51,351 nt of DNA from Russula earlei (lineage: Eukaryota; Basidiomycota; Agaricomycetes; Russulales; Russulaceae). A program made the translations under genes and the position numbers. Of the stretch, positions 1 to 10,501 are shown piece by piece (the first letter of the stretch is position 1; the number at the start of each line of letters is the position of its first letter). The stretch covers positions 1 to 51,351 of the forward strand of contig JAGFNK010000378.1 in the NCBI GenBank assembly GCA_025769875.1, written 5' to 3'. The notes under the pieces are model-generated. The model was not told where the DNA came from, did no database searches, and saw only the letters and a program-made list of their open reading frames with translations.

Positions 1-1300
1 CAACAACCGCCTTGTCTAAAGCCCTCTCACTGCACTGGCCTCCAGTCTTTGCCTCTGCCTCCAGTTACACGTACCAGTCCCCATCTGGTACATTCTAGTC
101 ATTTGGCTTGTCCTCCTGTTTAATGCTGCCTACACCACATACCATCTGTTCCAACCCTTGCCCACCTGCTCCTGAGTCCACATGGATCAGCAGTACGTGT
201 CTTGACACTTACATCCCAGAGCAAGATGAATTGGTCTTGGCTACCATTGGGCAATGAATACTGAATATTGCATATTTTACCACATGCTACATGTGATGTT
301 CATGTGTAAGTGATATCAGCAATTCCAATTTCATGGTCATGCTTGTTTGCATATCATCTGAGAACAGTAGGTGTGTCCATGTAAGATTTGATCACTATTC
401 AGTGATGGCAACCTGTCTTCTTGATCTCAGATCTCCATGTGCAATCAGGGTGCTTTTTTACATAATGCAAAGCTTCTCTGGATAGTCAGCAGGAACAGAC
501 AAAAACCTTCTTTGTCCATCCCTGCCACTGCTCCATGCTGGAAGGAATTAGCTCAATTAAGTTGGTGAGTTCTTCTTGCTGGTGCCATGCCTTGAAATCA
601 GCTGCCATTGGCCATTCCATGTGGTATCTGCCATGCTCCTGAGACCCCCCCTCTTTCCAGAAATGGCAGTGATCTCAAAATGTTGTGTGGTGAAAGTGAA
701 AGGGGTGCTCAGGCCAGAATGGTGGATAGTGCCAATGGAACACCAGTTAATCAGAAATGTGATAGCATTTCTTTTTTTTTTTGGTAGGGGAAAAAGGTAA
801 GTAGTTATCTTATTATTAACTCACTAATATAGCTAAATTTCATCTGTTAATGCATGATTGAAGTCCCAATTCTCTTGCCAACACAATTGCCTTTTATAGT
901 AATTCAACCCACTGTGAAAAGTCAAAGACTGCCAGGAACTGCAAATCTTTCACTTTTCAATTTCTACAGCCTTCCACAACATACTTTGAGTCTTTAAATT
1001 TGAATCCTATATTATTTTTACTCTTTTATATCTAAATAATAACTGAGTATATGATTCAATTGTATGACCAATCAATACTTCACAAATTTCAGCATTGTAT
1101 TTAGGGAAGGGATGTGATCAGCTGAGGATGTTGAAGTGCCAACTCAAATGACTCAAATTCTAGAATTGTGCATGATATCCTCTCTGACAATCCAAGAAAG
1201 GGGAAATTATCAGCACTTTCACCCCCAGGTTGAAAGACATTTCAATCTTTATTGTTTGTATGCCTACTTGTTCTGTGTCTGACTTCTGGGGTAGCTTACT
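1..1300. other. CpG-poor repeat-like DNA without a recognisable gene
   Basis: AT-rich sequence with many TG/CA dinucleotides and very few CpG. No reading frame here resembles a protein family I know. The base composition matches the decayed transposon block at 28.1-36.6 kb and differs from the GC-rich genes, so I infer old transposon debris. No terminal repeats or target duplications could be placed. Confidence 0.45.
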
Positions 1301-1302
1301 TG

Positions 1303-1487
1303 AGCCATCCGGTATAGTACCGGTCCGTCGTGTACGGGTACTGTCGGGTCGGCCCTAATCGGCCCATGCCGACCTCAGTCAGCAGGATATAAAAGAGGAC
1401 CAACTGTCAGCCGAGATCAGTCCTCTTTTATCATCAGTCAGCCAGCTTTTATGAGGACGGACCTCTGTCAGCATAAAAGAGGGAGAA
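1303..1487. repeat. Cluster of short inverted and direct repeats with a TATA-like motif
   Basis: A GC-rich stretch with repeated CGG/CGTAC-type words (about 1305-1375) is followed by a 12-bp motif ATAAAAGAGGAC near 1388. Its reverse complement lies near 1418-1430 and a further direct near-copy near 1472. Words of the CAGTCAGC type recur between them. The mixture suggests a transposon terminal region or a structured promoter, but no element body was recognised. Confidence 0.4.
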
Positions 1488-1537
1488 AAGGTTCCCTTGA
1501 TGATAGATCCTGCTAGATCTATCATCAAGGGAACCTT
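1488..1537. repeat. Perfect 22-bp inverted repeat with a 6-nt loop
   Basis: The left arm at 1488-1509 and the right arm at 1516-1537 are exact reverse complements, with CTGCTA between them. Transcribed from either strand, this would give a very stable 22-bp hairpin. No coding gene explains it. It could be a transposon end, a terminator or a small-RNA precursor; the sequence does not decide between them. Confidence 0.8.
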
Positions 1538-2112
1538 GGGTGGACTACCTCAAGTCGTTTACATCGTCCAGGTATTATGCCCCTCTGATGGAACTGATCG
1601 TCATACTCTAGCTCCTGACACCACAATCAACGACATTGACGACATCGATCAGCTACTCCGCCGCGTGAACACCCTGTTTTTTTCCACTCAAAGGAAAACA
1701 AGAAAGCCATCATCGATTTCGTCACAAAGTTCTCCAAGTAAGTATCTGCTTGCTCTCAGGTCTGTTGAAGATTGCGTCGCGTGGAAAATTAAACTGATTT
1801 CTCCATAGTAGAAGATGCCACCTCCATCCACTGGAACGTCATCGCTTTTATTTGGCTCTGGAAGTGCCAAATACAAGCAATGACGGACTGCATGAGGATG
1901 CTTGTCGAACAACACTCACGATGTGCAATCGATGACCTTATAGCGAACTGTAGTTATGCTTGATGTTATTATGACTGTACTACCGTCTTCGGTGTGGTAG
2001 CTGGATATCAGTACACGGAGAGCAGATTAAGGTCACATAAATACAGGTGGATCATCCCACGGCACGTAGACATTATCAGGTGACGTCGCCTCAGAATACG
2101 ACGCGACGGCAA
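1538..2112. other. Gap with no supported gene
   Basis: A plus-strand frame at about 1530-1735 encodes a peptide-like stretch including DTTINDIDDIDQLLRR, but it changes frame and is followed by stops. No family was recognised. It could be a remnant exon. Nothing else could be supported up to the SPRY gene. Confidence 0.3.
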
Positions 2113-3037
2113 TCATTCGTCTTGACCAGGTCCGCTCCCAACCATGTGGCCAACGTGACTATCAACTCGCCATCCCACGTCATTCCCCTCATTCCATCTG
2201 AACGTCGACATGCCAAAGTTCACGTCTACGTCGTTCTCGCCATCGAAGCCAAGGGCAGCATATACGTCATGGTCCACGCGGGGCATGTAGATTCCCACGA
2301 AGGCATTCGGCAGGCGACGGCCGTTGTGCGCGAAGAAAAGCGCGCCGATGCCGAACTCGTATCCGCACCCGACGACGTCACCGGGAGAAACTTGAGAGAG
2401 CCCCGGCGCGTAGTCGCGACCGCCGTCAGGGTCCTCGAAAAATTTGCGCAGATCGTCGAGATGCAACCCGGCGCTGAGTCGATTCCATCCCGGCATACGC
2501 CAAGACGGGTATGGTTTGCATGCCGTGCCTGTAAATTTTTTTTTCTCCAGTCGGCTACCATGAATAGGACGTGAGGGACGCACCGATCGCTATGACCCCG
2601 TCCATCTTGTTCACCCGGACCTCGTAGTAAACGCCCCGTCTACCGACGATGTCATAAAGCCCCGCCATGAGTGGTAAATCACTCATCACACACGTATCCC
2701 GGCAGCGTTTCCTGCTACGCACGTTGCAAGCGCCCTCACGGTAGCTCGACTTGTTCGGATCTCTCCTCTCTATGTTCCCAACGAAGCGGCCGTTAGTTGG
2801 GTGCTCGAGACCCCAAGCGCCGCACCCAAGTTCCTGTATGCGGTCTATCACGTTAGATGCAAGAAGCCTCGGTGGGTTGGGGCAATGGCCCCTACAAAAC
2901 GCTTCGGCCCGCTCCCAGTCCCCAGAAGCTGCTTCGCGATACAATGCCGATTTATGGGGCACTTCGGGAGAAGGATTCCATGCTGGAGGCGTACGTTCGA
3001 ATCTGCGGCGGGACAGAAGATATAGTGTCGATGGCAT
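2113..3037 (-). CDS. SPRY/B30.2-domain protein (Ssh4/Ear1-like)
   Basis: Two exons, 3037-2584 and 2528-2113, with a 55-bp intron (donor GTGCGT, acceptor TTTACAG) that joins in phase to give about 289 residues. The SPRY core is clear: VYYEVRVNKMDGVIAIG before the intron, then TACKPYPSWRMPGW, SAGLHLDDLRKFFEDPDGG, GDVVGCGYEFG, ALFFAHNGRRLP and AALGFDGENDVDVNFG. In fungi this SPRY type occurs in Ssh4/Ear1-like adaptors of Rsp5 ubiquitin ligase. Those carry an N-terminal membrane segment and PY motifs, neither of which I see here. The N-terminal start (ATG at 3037) and a basic, poorly matching patch just before RDTCVMSDLP leave room for another 5' exon or a small intron. The adaptor role is therefore an inference. 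Confidence 0.72.
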
Positions 3038-3275
3038 GAGAGTGTTCCAAGCCTAAGTTGCTAGGCCCGTTGAGCCTTCAGAAGAGGGATTATGATGATG
3101 ATGTGAACTTGGGGCCAGATTGGAGCCCCTCTCCACAAATCCACATTGACCAACTCCGATGTGGGGGTGCATTGTACAGCAACCTGGGCTGTTGTGCGTC
3201 ATCGAGACGGGTGGAACACACCAGAGATAGCTAGCGAGAACACGGTAAACCTTCGGTACAACACACATTGGCAAC

Positions 3276-4627
3276 ATGGATTCTACAGAGTCGCAGAAAC
3301 GGTTCCCACACACCTACTGGCATGGAACGGTGAGCAGGTTGAAATGATGGTGTTGTACATCTAAGCTGGAGCCGTTCCACAGACCAACCAGACAGAGATC
3401 GAGAGGCATGTTTCAAATCTCAACGTAAACTCACCCGTCACTAGCAGCAATCCTGACTATCTACTCGTTGTAGGCTGGATGCCCTGCATCATGGCATCAA
3501 GACCTGTCTCGACGGCAAGTCTTTTCTCGCGCCGCTGGAGAACCCACAGACCATACTGGATCTCGGGTAAGGTGTCTCCAATTCTCGTCACGTAACATGC
3601 TGATCTATCACATTGCCCGCTCCCTTCCACCACAGGGCTGGCTCGGGCATATGGCACGTACCCTTCTCCCTTCCGACCGTCACATTCTGACCAGTGTTAT
3701 CATGTTGTTGGACCAAAATACAAACAGGGCAATCGAATGCGCAGAGAATTTCCCAGATGCCCAAGTGATCGCAGTTGATCTTAATCGGATGTTACCTCGG
3801 TTCGTCTTCGTCATCTCTTCGATGCCTCCTGGTGTGCACTTCGTGGTGTAGCTCAGCCCCTTCCAATTTCCAATTTCGTCAACTCGATATCTTGGCAGAA
3901 CCACTTCCGTTGGAAGCGGATTCCTTCGATGTCGTCCACGTCCGGTTCCTCATCATACATGTACGATCGCATGCAGAACTTGAGCCGCTTTTTGCCCTCG
4001 TTTTGATAAACCTCCCCTTCCCTCGCCGATGCACACACACAGCTCCCGAATCCCCGATCCCTCCTCGAACGCATCGCCCGACTCGTCAAGCCCGGCGGCT
4101 GGCTCCTCATAGAAGACGTGACGGTCACCGGGGAGATCAAAGGGGACGCGCCCGCCGTTCGGGCGGCGTTCGGGCTGTTGTGCAAGTACTGGGAATCGAA
4201 CGGCCAGGTCCCGCGGGTGAGCGTAGAGCTGGAATCGTGGCTGCGGCAGACCGGCGCGTTCAGCGAGGTCAACGTCCACGAGGCCGTCGCTCCCGTCGGT
4301 AATGCGGGAGCGGGGGACGGGGCCTCTGCGGCAGGTGCGTGTTTTCGCGTCACCCAACCCGCCTCGCAGGACACCCCACTCAGCCGGTTAGGGGAACTAG
4401 ACTCCGAAAGCAGACAGCTCGGCTCGACGATGAAGAAATCCTTCCGAGACGGGTTCTCTGCCGAGACACATCCTGGACTGCTCGCGCTTGGGTTTACGCC
4501 GGAACTGAAAAAGCAGTGTATGGAAGAATGGGACAGATCAGAGTGGCAGATGGAATTTGCCTCTGCACTTTATTTGGGCACGAAAGTCTGTTTGATGTTT
4601 CGTTCACCCCCAACAACAACCCAGTAA
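3276..4627 (+). CDS. Class I SAM-dependent methyltransferase
   Basis: Seven exons (3276-3329, 3383-3405, 3474-3566, 3636-3653, 3728-3799, 3852-3960, 4043-4627) keep codon phase at every join and give 317 residues. The SAM-binding motif I reads TILDLGAGSGIWAIE and is assembled from three exons. VIAVDLN is the acidic end of strand 2, FDVVHVRFLIIH is motif II-like, and LVKPGGWLLIEDV is the post-motif. The C-terminus (ALGFTPELKKQCMEEW) is typical of the fungal LaeA/tam-like methyltransferase family. The substrate cannot be told from sequence. Introns 2 (3406-3473) and 4 (3654-3727) use GC donors; ordinary GT donors break the conserved motif. Start and first intron are less certain than the rest. 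It is convergent with the unrecognised gene at 4742. Confidence 0.82.
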
Positions 4628-4741
4628 CTCACCCGAGCAAATACTTCGAAGTATCGCGCGTGTAGGGAGATGTCATAACGAAGATGGTACAGTGCCAGTA
4701 CAGATAAAGCATGGGGCATGAGGGATATCTGCGTAAAGCTA

Positions 4742-6204
4742 CTACAAGCTCTGCAGTTTGTCAATGAAGATAGCCCACTCGACGACGGTGACACCCTTCC
4801 TGAGGGCTTCTTCCTTCACTTCCCGGTCACGCGTTTCCTCGCGCATTCGCACCAAGGGCAGCCATGTGTTCGGAATGCCGCACGCCAAGTTCCTCCATAA
4901 TGGGCAAGAGGTGGAGCAGGGAGGGCTGACAAGACGAGAGGACGGATTCGATTTGGTTAGCAGCAGTGTCAGATGCGACCCTGGTGTGGGAGGTGGCGTC
5001 CGACACGGAGGCACTGTATTCGGGCTGCTTTTGGGCCGGCCGATGGCGATGTGGGAGGGCGACGCTGTGATTTTTGGGGGGTCGTGGGCTGGGAAGGGGG
5101 GTTCGCGAGCGGTGTCGCGGATCTCGCCGGTGGGACGGACTGCAGTGGCGAGCGCGGGACCTGACGTTTCCGAGGGCGTTGTTTCTCAGCAGTGTCGTAT
5201 GTAAGAGGGAGGAAGGGACGAGGAATCCGACACGAACCTCGGTGAATTCAGCAGATTCTCTGCTTCGGTGCCCTTTTCCCTTCACGCTCGCGCCCCCCGT
5301 CGTTCCCTGTATGAGCGACTCGACGCGCCGCCGACTATCCGCGCTTACCCTCCGACGCCCCACATGACTGTCCAGGTCGCTCCGTCCATCAGCCAGTCAC
5401 CACCGCCGGGACCGGGGCCGTCAGTGGAGACGCCAGCGGCGGGGGCAGCAGCCTCATTGGCGTTCTTCGCGACGTGCTCACGCCAGACCGAGATGGTGCG
5501 GACGGGCCCGTCCTCGAGCACCAATTTCTCCACAAGCTCGCCTGCGTCCCTTCGGGGGGCCCCTGCCCGGCGAGAACGGCGGTGCGGGCGCGTTTCCCGC
5601 ACCGAAACTCGGCCGCTGCGTCGGACGGTCACCACCACCAGCGACGCTGCGGGCTTTGCCCGTGCGGGAGGCGTCGGCGGCGCGGCGCGAACCGCGCCGT
5701 TCCGGGCTCGGGTTCGAAGTTCGAGTTCAGGCTTGCGAGGCTGTGAGGACGGGCTGCTCGCTCGACGGGGGGGCTGGCGCGGGGAGCCGGTCGGGTGGTC
5801 GCTGTTGCGACTGTTGGGGGAGAGGGGCGCGGGTGCGCGGATCGGTATCGGTGGGGACGAAGGTCGCGGAGTCGCGGGGGCGATGGTGATCGCGTCGTAG
5901 TCAATGTCTAGGGCGGAATGGGCCGCATCGTCGTAGACGGTCGTGCCGTCGCGCGTCTCGGTGATCGCGTCAAAGTCGTCTGGGAGCGGGGCGGTGGTGG
6001 GCGGCGGGTGCGGGCGGCGGACGAGCCGCTTTCCGGTGCCGTCTGTGGTGGGCACGAGATAGAGCGGGGCCTCTGGCGGGTGAAGGTCGGATCAGTTTGA
6101 GCGGTGAGGTGGAAGGAGGGGAACGAACCGCTCGCGTTGTCGTTGTTGTACATTGAGAAGACGAGTTCACTTTTTGACGTAATCGGGTCGAGCGCGTCAG
6201 ACAT
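4742..6204 (-). CDS. Unrecognised Pro/Ala/Arg-rich protein with apparent frame breaks
   Basis: I do not recognise this gene. Exon 1 (6204-6129, beginning MSDALDPITSKSELVFSMY) joins cleanly across a 56-bp intron (6128-6073) to a long exon 2 (6072-5349). That exon encodes a disordered Pro/Ser/Arg-rich region with a PHPPPTTAPLPDDFDAI motif, then VRTISVWREHVAKNAN. A donor GTAAGC lies at 5348. Downstream, three protein-like pieces lie in different frames: VRPTGEIRDTAREPPF (about 5145-5015), QIESVLSSCQPSLLHLLPIM (about 4950-4890), and EETRDREVKEEALRKG to the stop at 4742. One 89-bp intron (5014-4926) could join the first two, but the last change (about 4856-4845) needs a single-base correction. Exons 3 onward are therefore tentative; this is either sequence error or a decaying gene. 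Confidence 0.55.
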
Positions 6205-7008
6205 GTGACTTTGTAGTGTCCGAGTGTCCCTCAACTCAACGTTCCAACACGGGCGGCCAGCCAGCCATCCCTGGTCCTGGGGCTGGAATGATGCCGTGAA
6301 CCTTCCCCGATTCCTCAATTTCTCGCTTCTGTCATTCGTGTGAGTTGATCTTACCCTGGCGAGCAACCATTGAGAATGCACCTGATATCCTTGGGCTCTG
6401 GACAGTAATGTTAAAGGCTAAACGCGAAACATCGTCTCGCTACTGCGCCCCTGTTTCTTCCTCGATTAGAGTCTGCTGGGTTGACCTTCTCTTTATATGT
6501 ACGCAATCGCCTTGCTTCTCACTTGTGTCACTCTGATACATCGACTCATTTGGTAACTTCATAGCTCTCATACTCCTCGTGGTCGCATGTTTTTTATTCG
6601 GCGTTCCGTTGACCGCTCGCTTGTGCAAGATGCTTAGGGGGATAAAAAACAATTCGTCTCCAGCCATCTCCTCTCACCACATCCTATCCGAACGTGGCTA
6701 CTGGACACCTACACGTCGAAGGCATTCACAAGAGATGTTGTTCGACGGCGGGTTGGGAAATGGTGGCAGCGATAAATTGGACGGTGCGTTCTTGCCCCCC
6801 TTTTTGTTTTCCGGCCTGCAGCAATGGCCCACTCATCTAAATCACGACTTCTGTGGAACAGAGGTCATATCACATGATCCTTTTCTTATTGTCCAGCCTT
6901 CGTTGAACGACTCGGTATTGGTCAAGCAAGGCCTCGTTGAAGAAACAATGCTGCCGCCACCCACCCACAATGCATATGACATCCGAGTGTGTTTAGTATT
7001 CGATCCTT
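6205..7008. other. Intergenic region, no supported gene
   Basis: Upstream region of the minus-strand gene starting at 6204. Open frames exist on the plus strand, but their translations are Ser/Leu/Pro mixtures without any domain. No tRNA-like or terminal-repeat structure was seen. Confidence 0.35.
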
Positions 7009-7320
7009 TCAACCGTCACTGTGATTGAACAGGCTGGTTTCGTGCCAGGGTCCACTGGTCCATGTGGGGAGGAATGAGAATGCATTTGAAACCCCTTCAC
7101 GAACGAGATCCCGAAGTTGTACTGACGCCACACCTGTTCCATCAAAGGTGCCAGGATTGAAGGACACGCCCATGCTCTGTTCCAGAGACAGCAGGGTGGC
7201 CAAAGACACGACGCCCGGAGAATCTCATGAGATGGACTCGAGGCTAGATGCGGTCCCACCTCCACCGCCGGTTTACACGATACCATTTCTCGGTCAAGGG
7301 AAGCATACGATTTTGTTTGA
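7009..7320 (-). CDS. Possible small exon of an unknown protein
   Basis: On the minus strand a frame ending in TGA at 7009 reads SLATLLSLEQSMGVSFNPG, then FDGTGVASVQLRDLVREGV and SGPWHETSLFNHSDG. Regular codon use and alternating hydrophobic spacing make it look like real coding sequence, unlike its neighbours. The 5' end and any further exons were not resolved, and I recognise no family. It may be the 3' remnant of a gene cut off by the transposon whose end lies at 7422. Confidence 0.3.
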
Positions 7321-7421
7321 GACGGTTTGAGCAATGGACAGAAGGTCACGAAGTCTATCTATTTAATTTATCATTCGTGCGGGACACCTGTAAAATGGCT
7401 GGGGTGATGATTTGTATTGTA

Positions 7422-7464
7422 CTGTACGCCACTGGGAACTCGGCAGTTCACTACCATCTCGGCG
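7422..7464 (+). repeat. Left terminal inverted repeat of the pogo element
   Basis: It begins CTGTACGCCACTGGGAACTC immediately after a TA and is the exact reverse complement of 10143-10185. Confidence 0.93.
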
Positions 7465-7587
7465 GTCACAAATGTCACGAAAGTAACATACATGTAACAC
7501 ACATGCCGAATTAAAGTCCGCCTGGGATGAAATGTTATGTACAATGCAATTTGATTAGGTGGGGACTAGGGAAAACAGGAGTAGCAT

Positions 7588-9876
7588 CTAATTGAGTGGA
7601 ATCTGGTCCCAATATTGAATCTGGAATGATGGTGTAGTAGTAGTACTGTATGGTGCAGTACTGTAAGAGTGTTGCAAAGGCAGCTGTGCAAATGGTTGTG
7701 CCAGTGAGGGTCCTATTGATGAGGCAAGGGACGACAAGGAAGGATAGTGATTATTACTACTACGTCGTCTGCCATAAAGTCCCACAAATCGTTGGTTGTT
7801 TTCCAACTCAGGATGTGCAACAAGTTGCTCTTTGATCCGTGTGGTGAGTTCAGACGCGGTGCCCTCCATTGAGAGCTCGAGAGCACCTGCAATCATCATA
7901 AGGTCTTCCTTGTGCTTGTATGATGAAAAAGAATTGTCAAAAACCTTTGAAACAGTGCCTTCACTAATTCGTATAGCACGAGCTGAATCTTCAGTAGCTT
8001 TCTCAGCGCGTTTTTTTGTTTCTTTTCTCTCCCGGTTAATTCGATCTCGTTCGTCTGCTTCAAATGCCTCCTTCAGCTCGGGATGTGTAACAAACCGGGC
8101 CTTGATCTTTGTCAAAGCATGAGGTCTTGTCTTTTGCTGATTTGCCAACTTCATGCACAGATCGTTGGCCTCTCGCTGAGCAATTGTGCAGTGTGCATTT
8201 GCCGCACTCAATTGCGATGCTTGCATAATCACAGTTTGGGAAAGGACCGAAACTTCGTGACGAAGTGATTGTATTTTGGAAATCAGCTCCTCACGGCTCC
8301 GTGTTTGATCTTGGAGCACAGAGACAGCTTGGTGATCAGAAAGAATCCCCTCCATGTTCTGTGCCAAAGACACGCGCGTGATCATCGCATTGCAAGCACA
8401 TAAGTGAGGGTCAGTCCCAGTCGTTGAGGACGTTGAGGATTTGTGGCCGCTGGTCACGTCCCTAGCACCTCCCTCCAAGTCCGAGGCAATATAATCAGTG
8501 TCACTAGTTTCAGAACTAAGATCCGAACTGACTGCTGGAGGTGAGGTTGGAACCTCCATCGGGTACGAAGAGGGGAAGTGTGATGAAGATGATGATGCCT
8601 TGCTAGGTGCAAAGTCTTCTTCAGTGAAGACCGACGGATTGAGGGGCCAGATTCCGGACTTGCGGAACGCGTTCTGAATGAGGTCCGGGGTGACAACTTT
8701 ACGAATAACCATGTATTCATGGATAACATTATAGCGTGTGATCTTGATGCCTTCGGCGAGGCGGCGGTCACAATGCGATGACCACGCGCGTTGGACTGGT
8801 GCGAAAACCAACACATCAAGGGGTTGAAGCTTGTGTGTAGTTTTCGAAGGGAGGCAGAAGAGTACAATCTTATTGTCATATGCAAGTTGCTGCATGGCTG
8901 GGGTCTCATGCGAGTTGTGCCCGTCAAAGGTCAATACGATCGGTTTGTCATTAACACGATGAGTAGCAGCAACCGGAATGAACACAGATTGGAACCACTG
9001 CTCGCATATTTCATGATCTGTCCATCCAGAAGGGGATGTTGCAACACTGTGAAGGTGAAATCAGTTTATGCCGCCAAAATGCCAGATTGAATCTCACCTT
9101 CCGACGCCCTCCAAATCCCGGCAGTCAGGCAGCGGGCCCTCTGAGAGAACAAATCCTGATGGCATGAGAGATCCTGCTGCCGAAATGCATTCAATGATGG
9201 AGACAAGCTCCAGACTGTCGCTCTTGATGCGATATCGCTGCTTCTGGTCTTTCATGAATAGATACTTTTTTCCATTATTTTTATGGCCGCCTCCCATCTG
9301 GATTCCCTTCTCGTCCATATTCCATTGATGTTCCGGTGGTATCCCGTCATAAGTGTCCACCAGTTCCTGTAGTTTTGCAAAGTAGTCATGGACTACTGTC
9401 CTATTAAAGTTTTTCGCGCGCTTTGGATCCAACCCACTTGCTTTCGAGAAAGTCAGACTGGAGTTGCGTTTAATGAACTGATAATGCCAGTTTATTCCAG
9501 GGTAGTGGCTAGATAGGTCCAGAGCATGAGCCCGCAGTGCCTTTTGATCCAAAGGCATCGCCTCTGCGGACAGCTGGTCACACCAATCTAGCAATGCCTT
9601 TTCCTGGGCCGGCTTGAGAAGCTGGCCATCCTGGTGAGCTTCCTGACGTGACTTATGTTTCCCAGAAGCTCTATCTTGTAGCGTCTGGCGTGAAACCTTG
9701 GAAAGCATAAGATTTCGACTTATTGGCCATGTATGGAATGCACTGACATCATGGGCCAGTGCCACGCGAGTAAATGATCGATAGATCCCATTGCGGTAGT
9801 CACTCAATGCAGCCTGTAGCCGCTGCTCATACGTATGGTCTTGTGCTGGCCGACTGGACCGCCTGTAACATGGCAT
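7588..9876 (-). CDS. pogo/Fot-type DDE transposase
   Basis: Two exons (9876-9098 and 9046-7588) with a 51-bp intron (GTGAGA...TTCACAG) give 745 residues in frame. The N-terminal third is a helix-turn-helix/CENP-B-like DNA-binding region (SYEQRL/SFTRVALAHDVS-like start, then LDWCDQLSAEAMPLDQKALR and GINWHYQFIKRN). The catalytic domain follows: WNMDEKGIQMGG holds the first Asp, LTFDGHNSHE the second, and THKLQPLDVLVFAPVQRAW the third acidic position. FRKSGIWPLNPSVF is typical of the family, and the C-terminal tail is Ser-rich with a coiled coil. All parts of a working enzyme are present and no stop interrupts the frame. Confidence 0.92.
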
Positions 9877-10142
9877 TGAGAGAGTACCCAGATCCTCGGA
9901 GGCCTCTGAGTCAGTGTACTGTCGGTGATGTGATCACCCAGCTGGAATCAAACTCCGCCCTCTGCCATGACAGCGGTGTGATGCAGGCGTGATGCAGGCG
10001 TGACCCCCAGGCCAAAACATTACTCGAGAACCACTCAATGGACTGCAATTTTTCTTTGCTAGAATGACATTAATGGTACTCAATAGTATAACTACATAGT
10101 TTTGAATAGAGTTGTTTGAGCAGATACAGGGAAAAATGAAAT

Positions 10143-10185
10143 CGCCGAGATGGTAGTGAACTGCCGAGTTCCCAGTGGCGTACAG
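10143..10185 (-). repeat. Right terminal inverted repeat of the pogo element
   Basis: Exact reverse complement of 7422-7464, followed by TA at 10186-10187. Confidence 0.93.
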
Positions 10186-10187
10186 TA

Positions 10188-10501
10188 TCATATCTAGCGC
10201 ATGATTTTGAATTGCATAAGCACCCGTTCGGACCGTCTGTTGCGTTGCAGCCAGCTTGTGCACGCACGCATATAATCATCGCATTCTCGTACCATGATGG
10301 AGGTACTGCCAGCGACGGTCCCAGCCTTTTTTGAAATGATAGTTTGAGATAAGAAAAAGCGCAAAACTGAAACAGAAGACACCTCCGGAGATTTTTACGT
10401 TGCGATCGATTCGAGCGAGGCCTCCCACTCCCTTCCCCGTCACTCATTCATATGAATAACTTGCGCCCCTCCCCCCTCCCACCGTTCAACCCTTGAACAT
10501 C
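10188..10501 (+). promoter_or_regulatory. Upstream region of GUT2 with a C/T-rich block
   Basis: The 300 bp between the transposon end and the GUT2 ATG contain a pyrimidine block (GCCCCTCCCCCCTCCCACCG, about 10465-10484) shortly before the start codon. Such blocks are common just upstream of fungal genes. No TATA box is obvious. The transposon may have displaced more distal promoter elements. Confidence 0.4.

Larger units (their letters stand above)
7422..10185 (-). mobile_element. Complete pogo/Fot-type Tc1-mariner transposon
   Basis: A 2,764-bp element bounded by identical 43-bp terminal inverted repeats and a TA duplication on both sides (7420-7421 and 10186-10187), as expected for Tc1/mariner-superfamily insertion. 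It carries one transposase gene on the minus strand. The two TIRs match over their full length and the coding frame is intact, so the insertion looks recent and possibly still active. CpG is common inside it, unlike the old transposons further right. It sits about 315 bp upstream of the GUT2 start codon. Confidence 0.93.

Noticed and set aside
2047..2574. 175-codon plus-strand frame
   Set aside because: Antisense of the SPRY domain exon, whose minus-strand translation has clear family motifs.
5268..5900. Long plus-strand frames over 5.0-5.9 kb
   Set aside because: GC-rich shadow of the minus-strand Pro/Arg-rich exon. Translations are Arg/Gly/Ser mixtures without domain structure.
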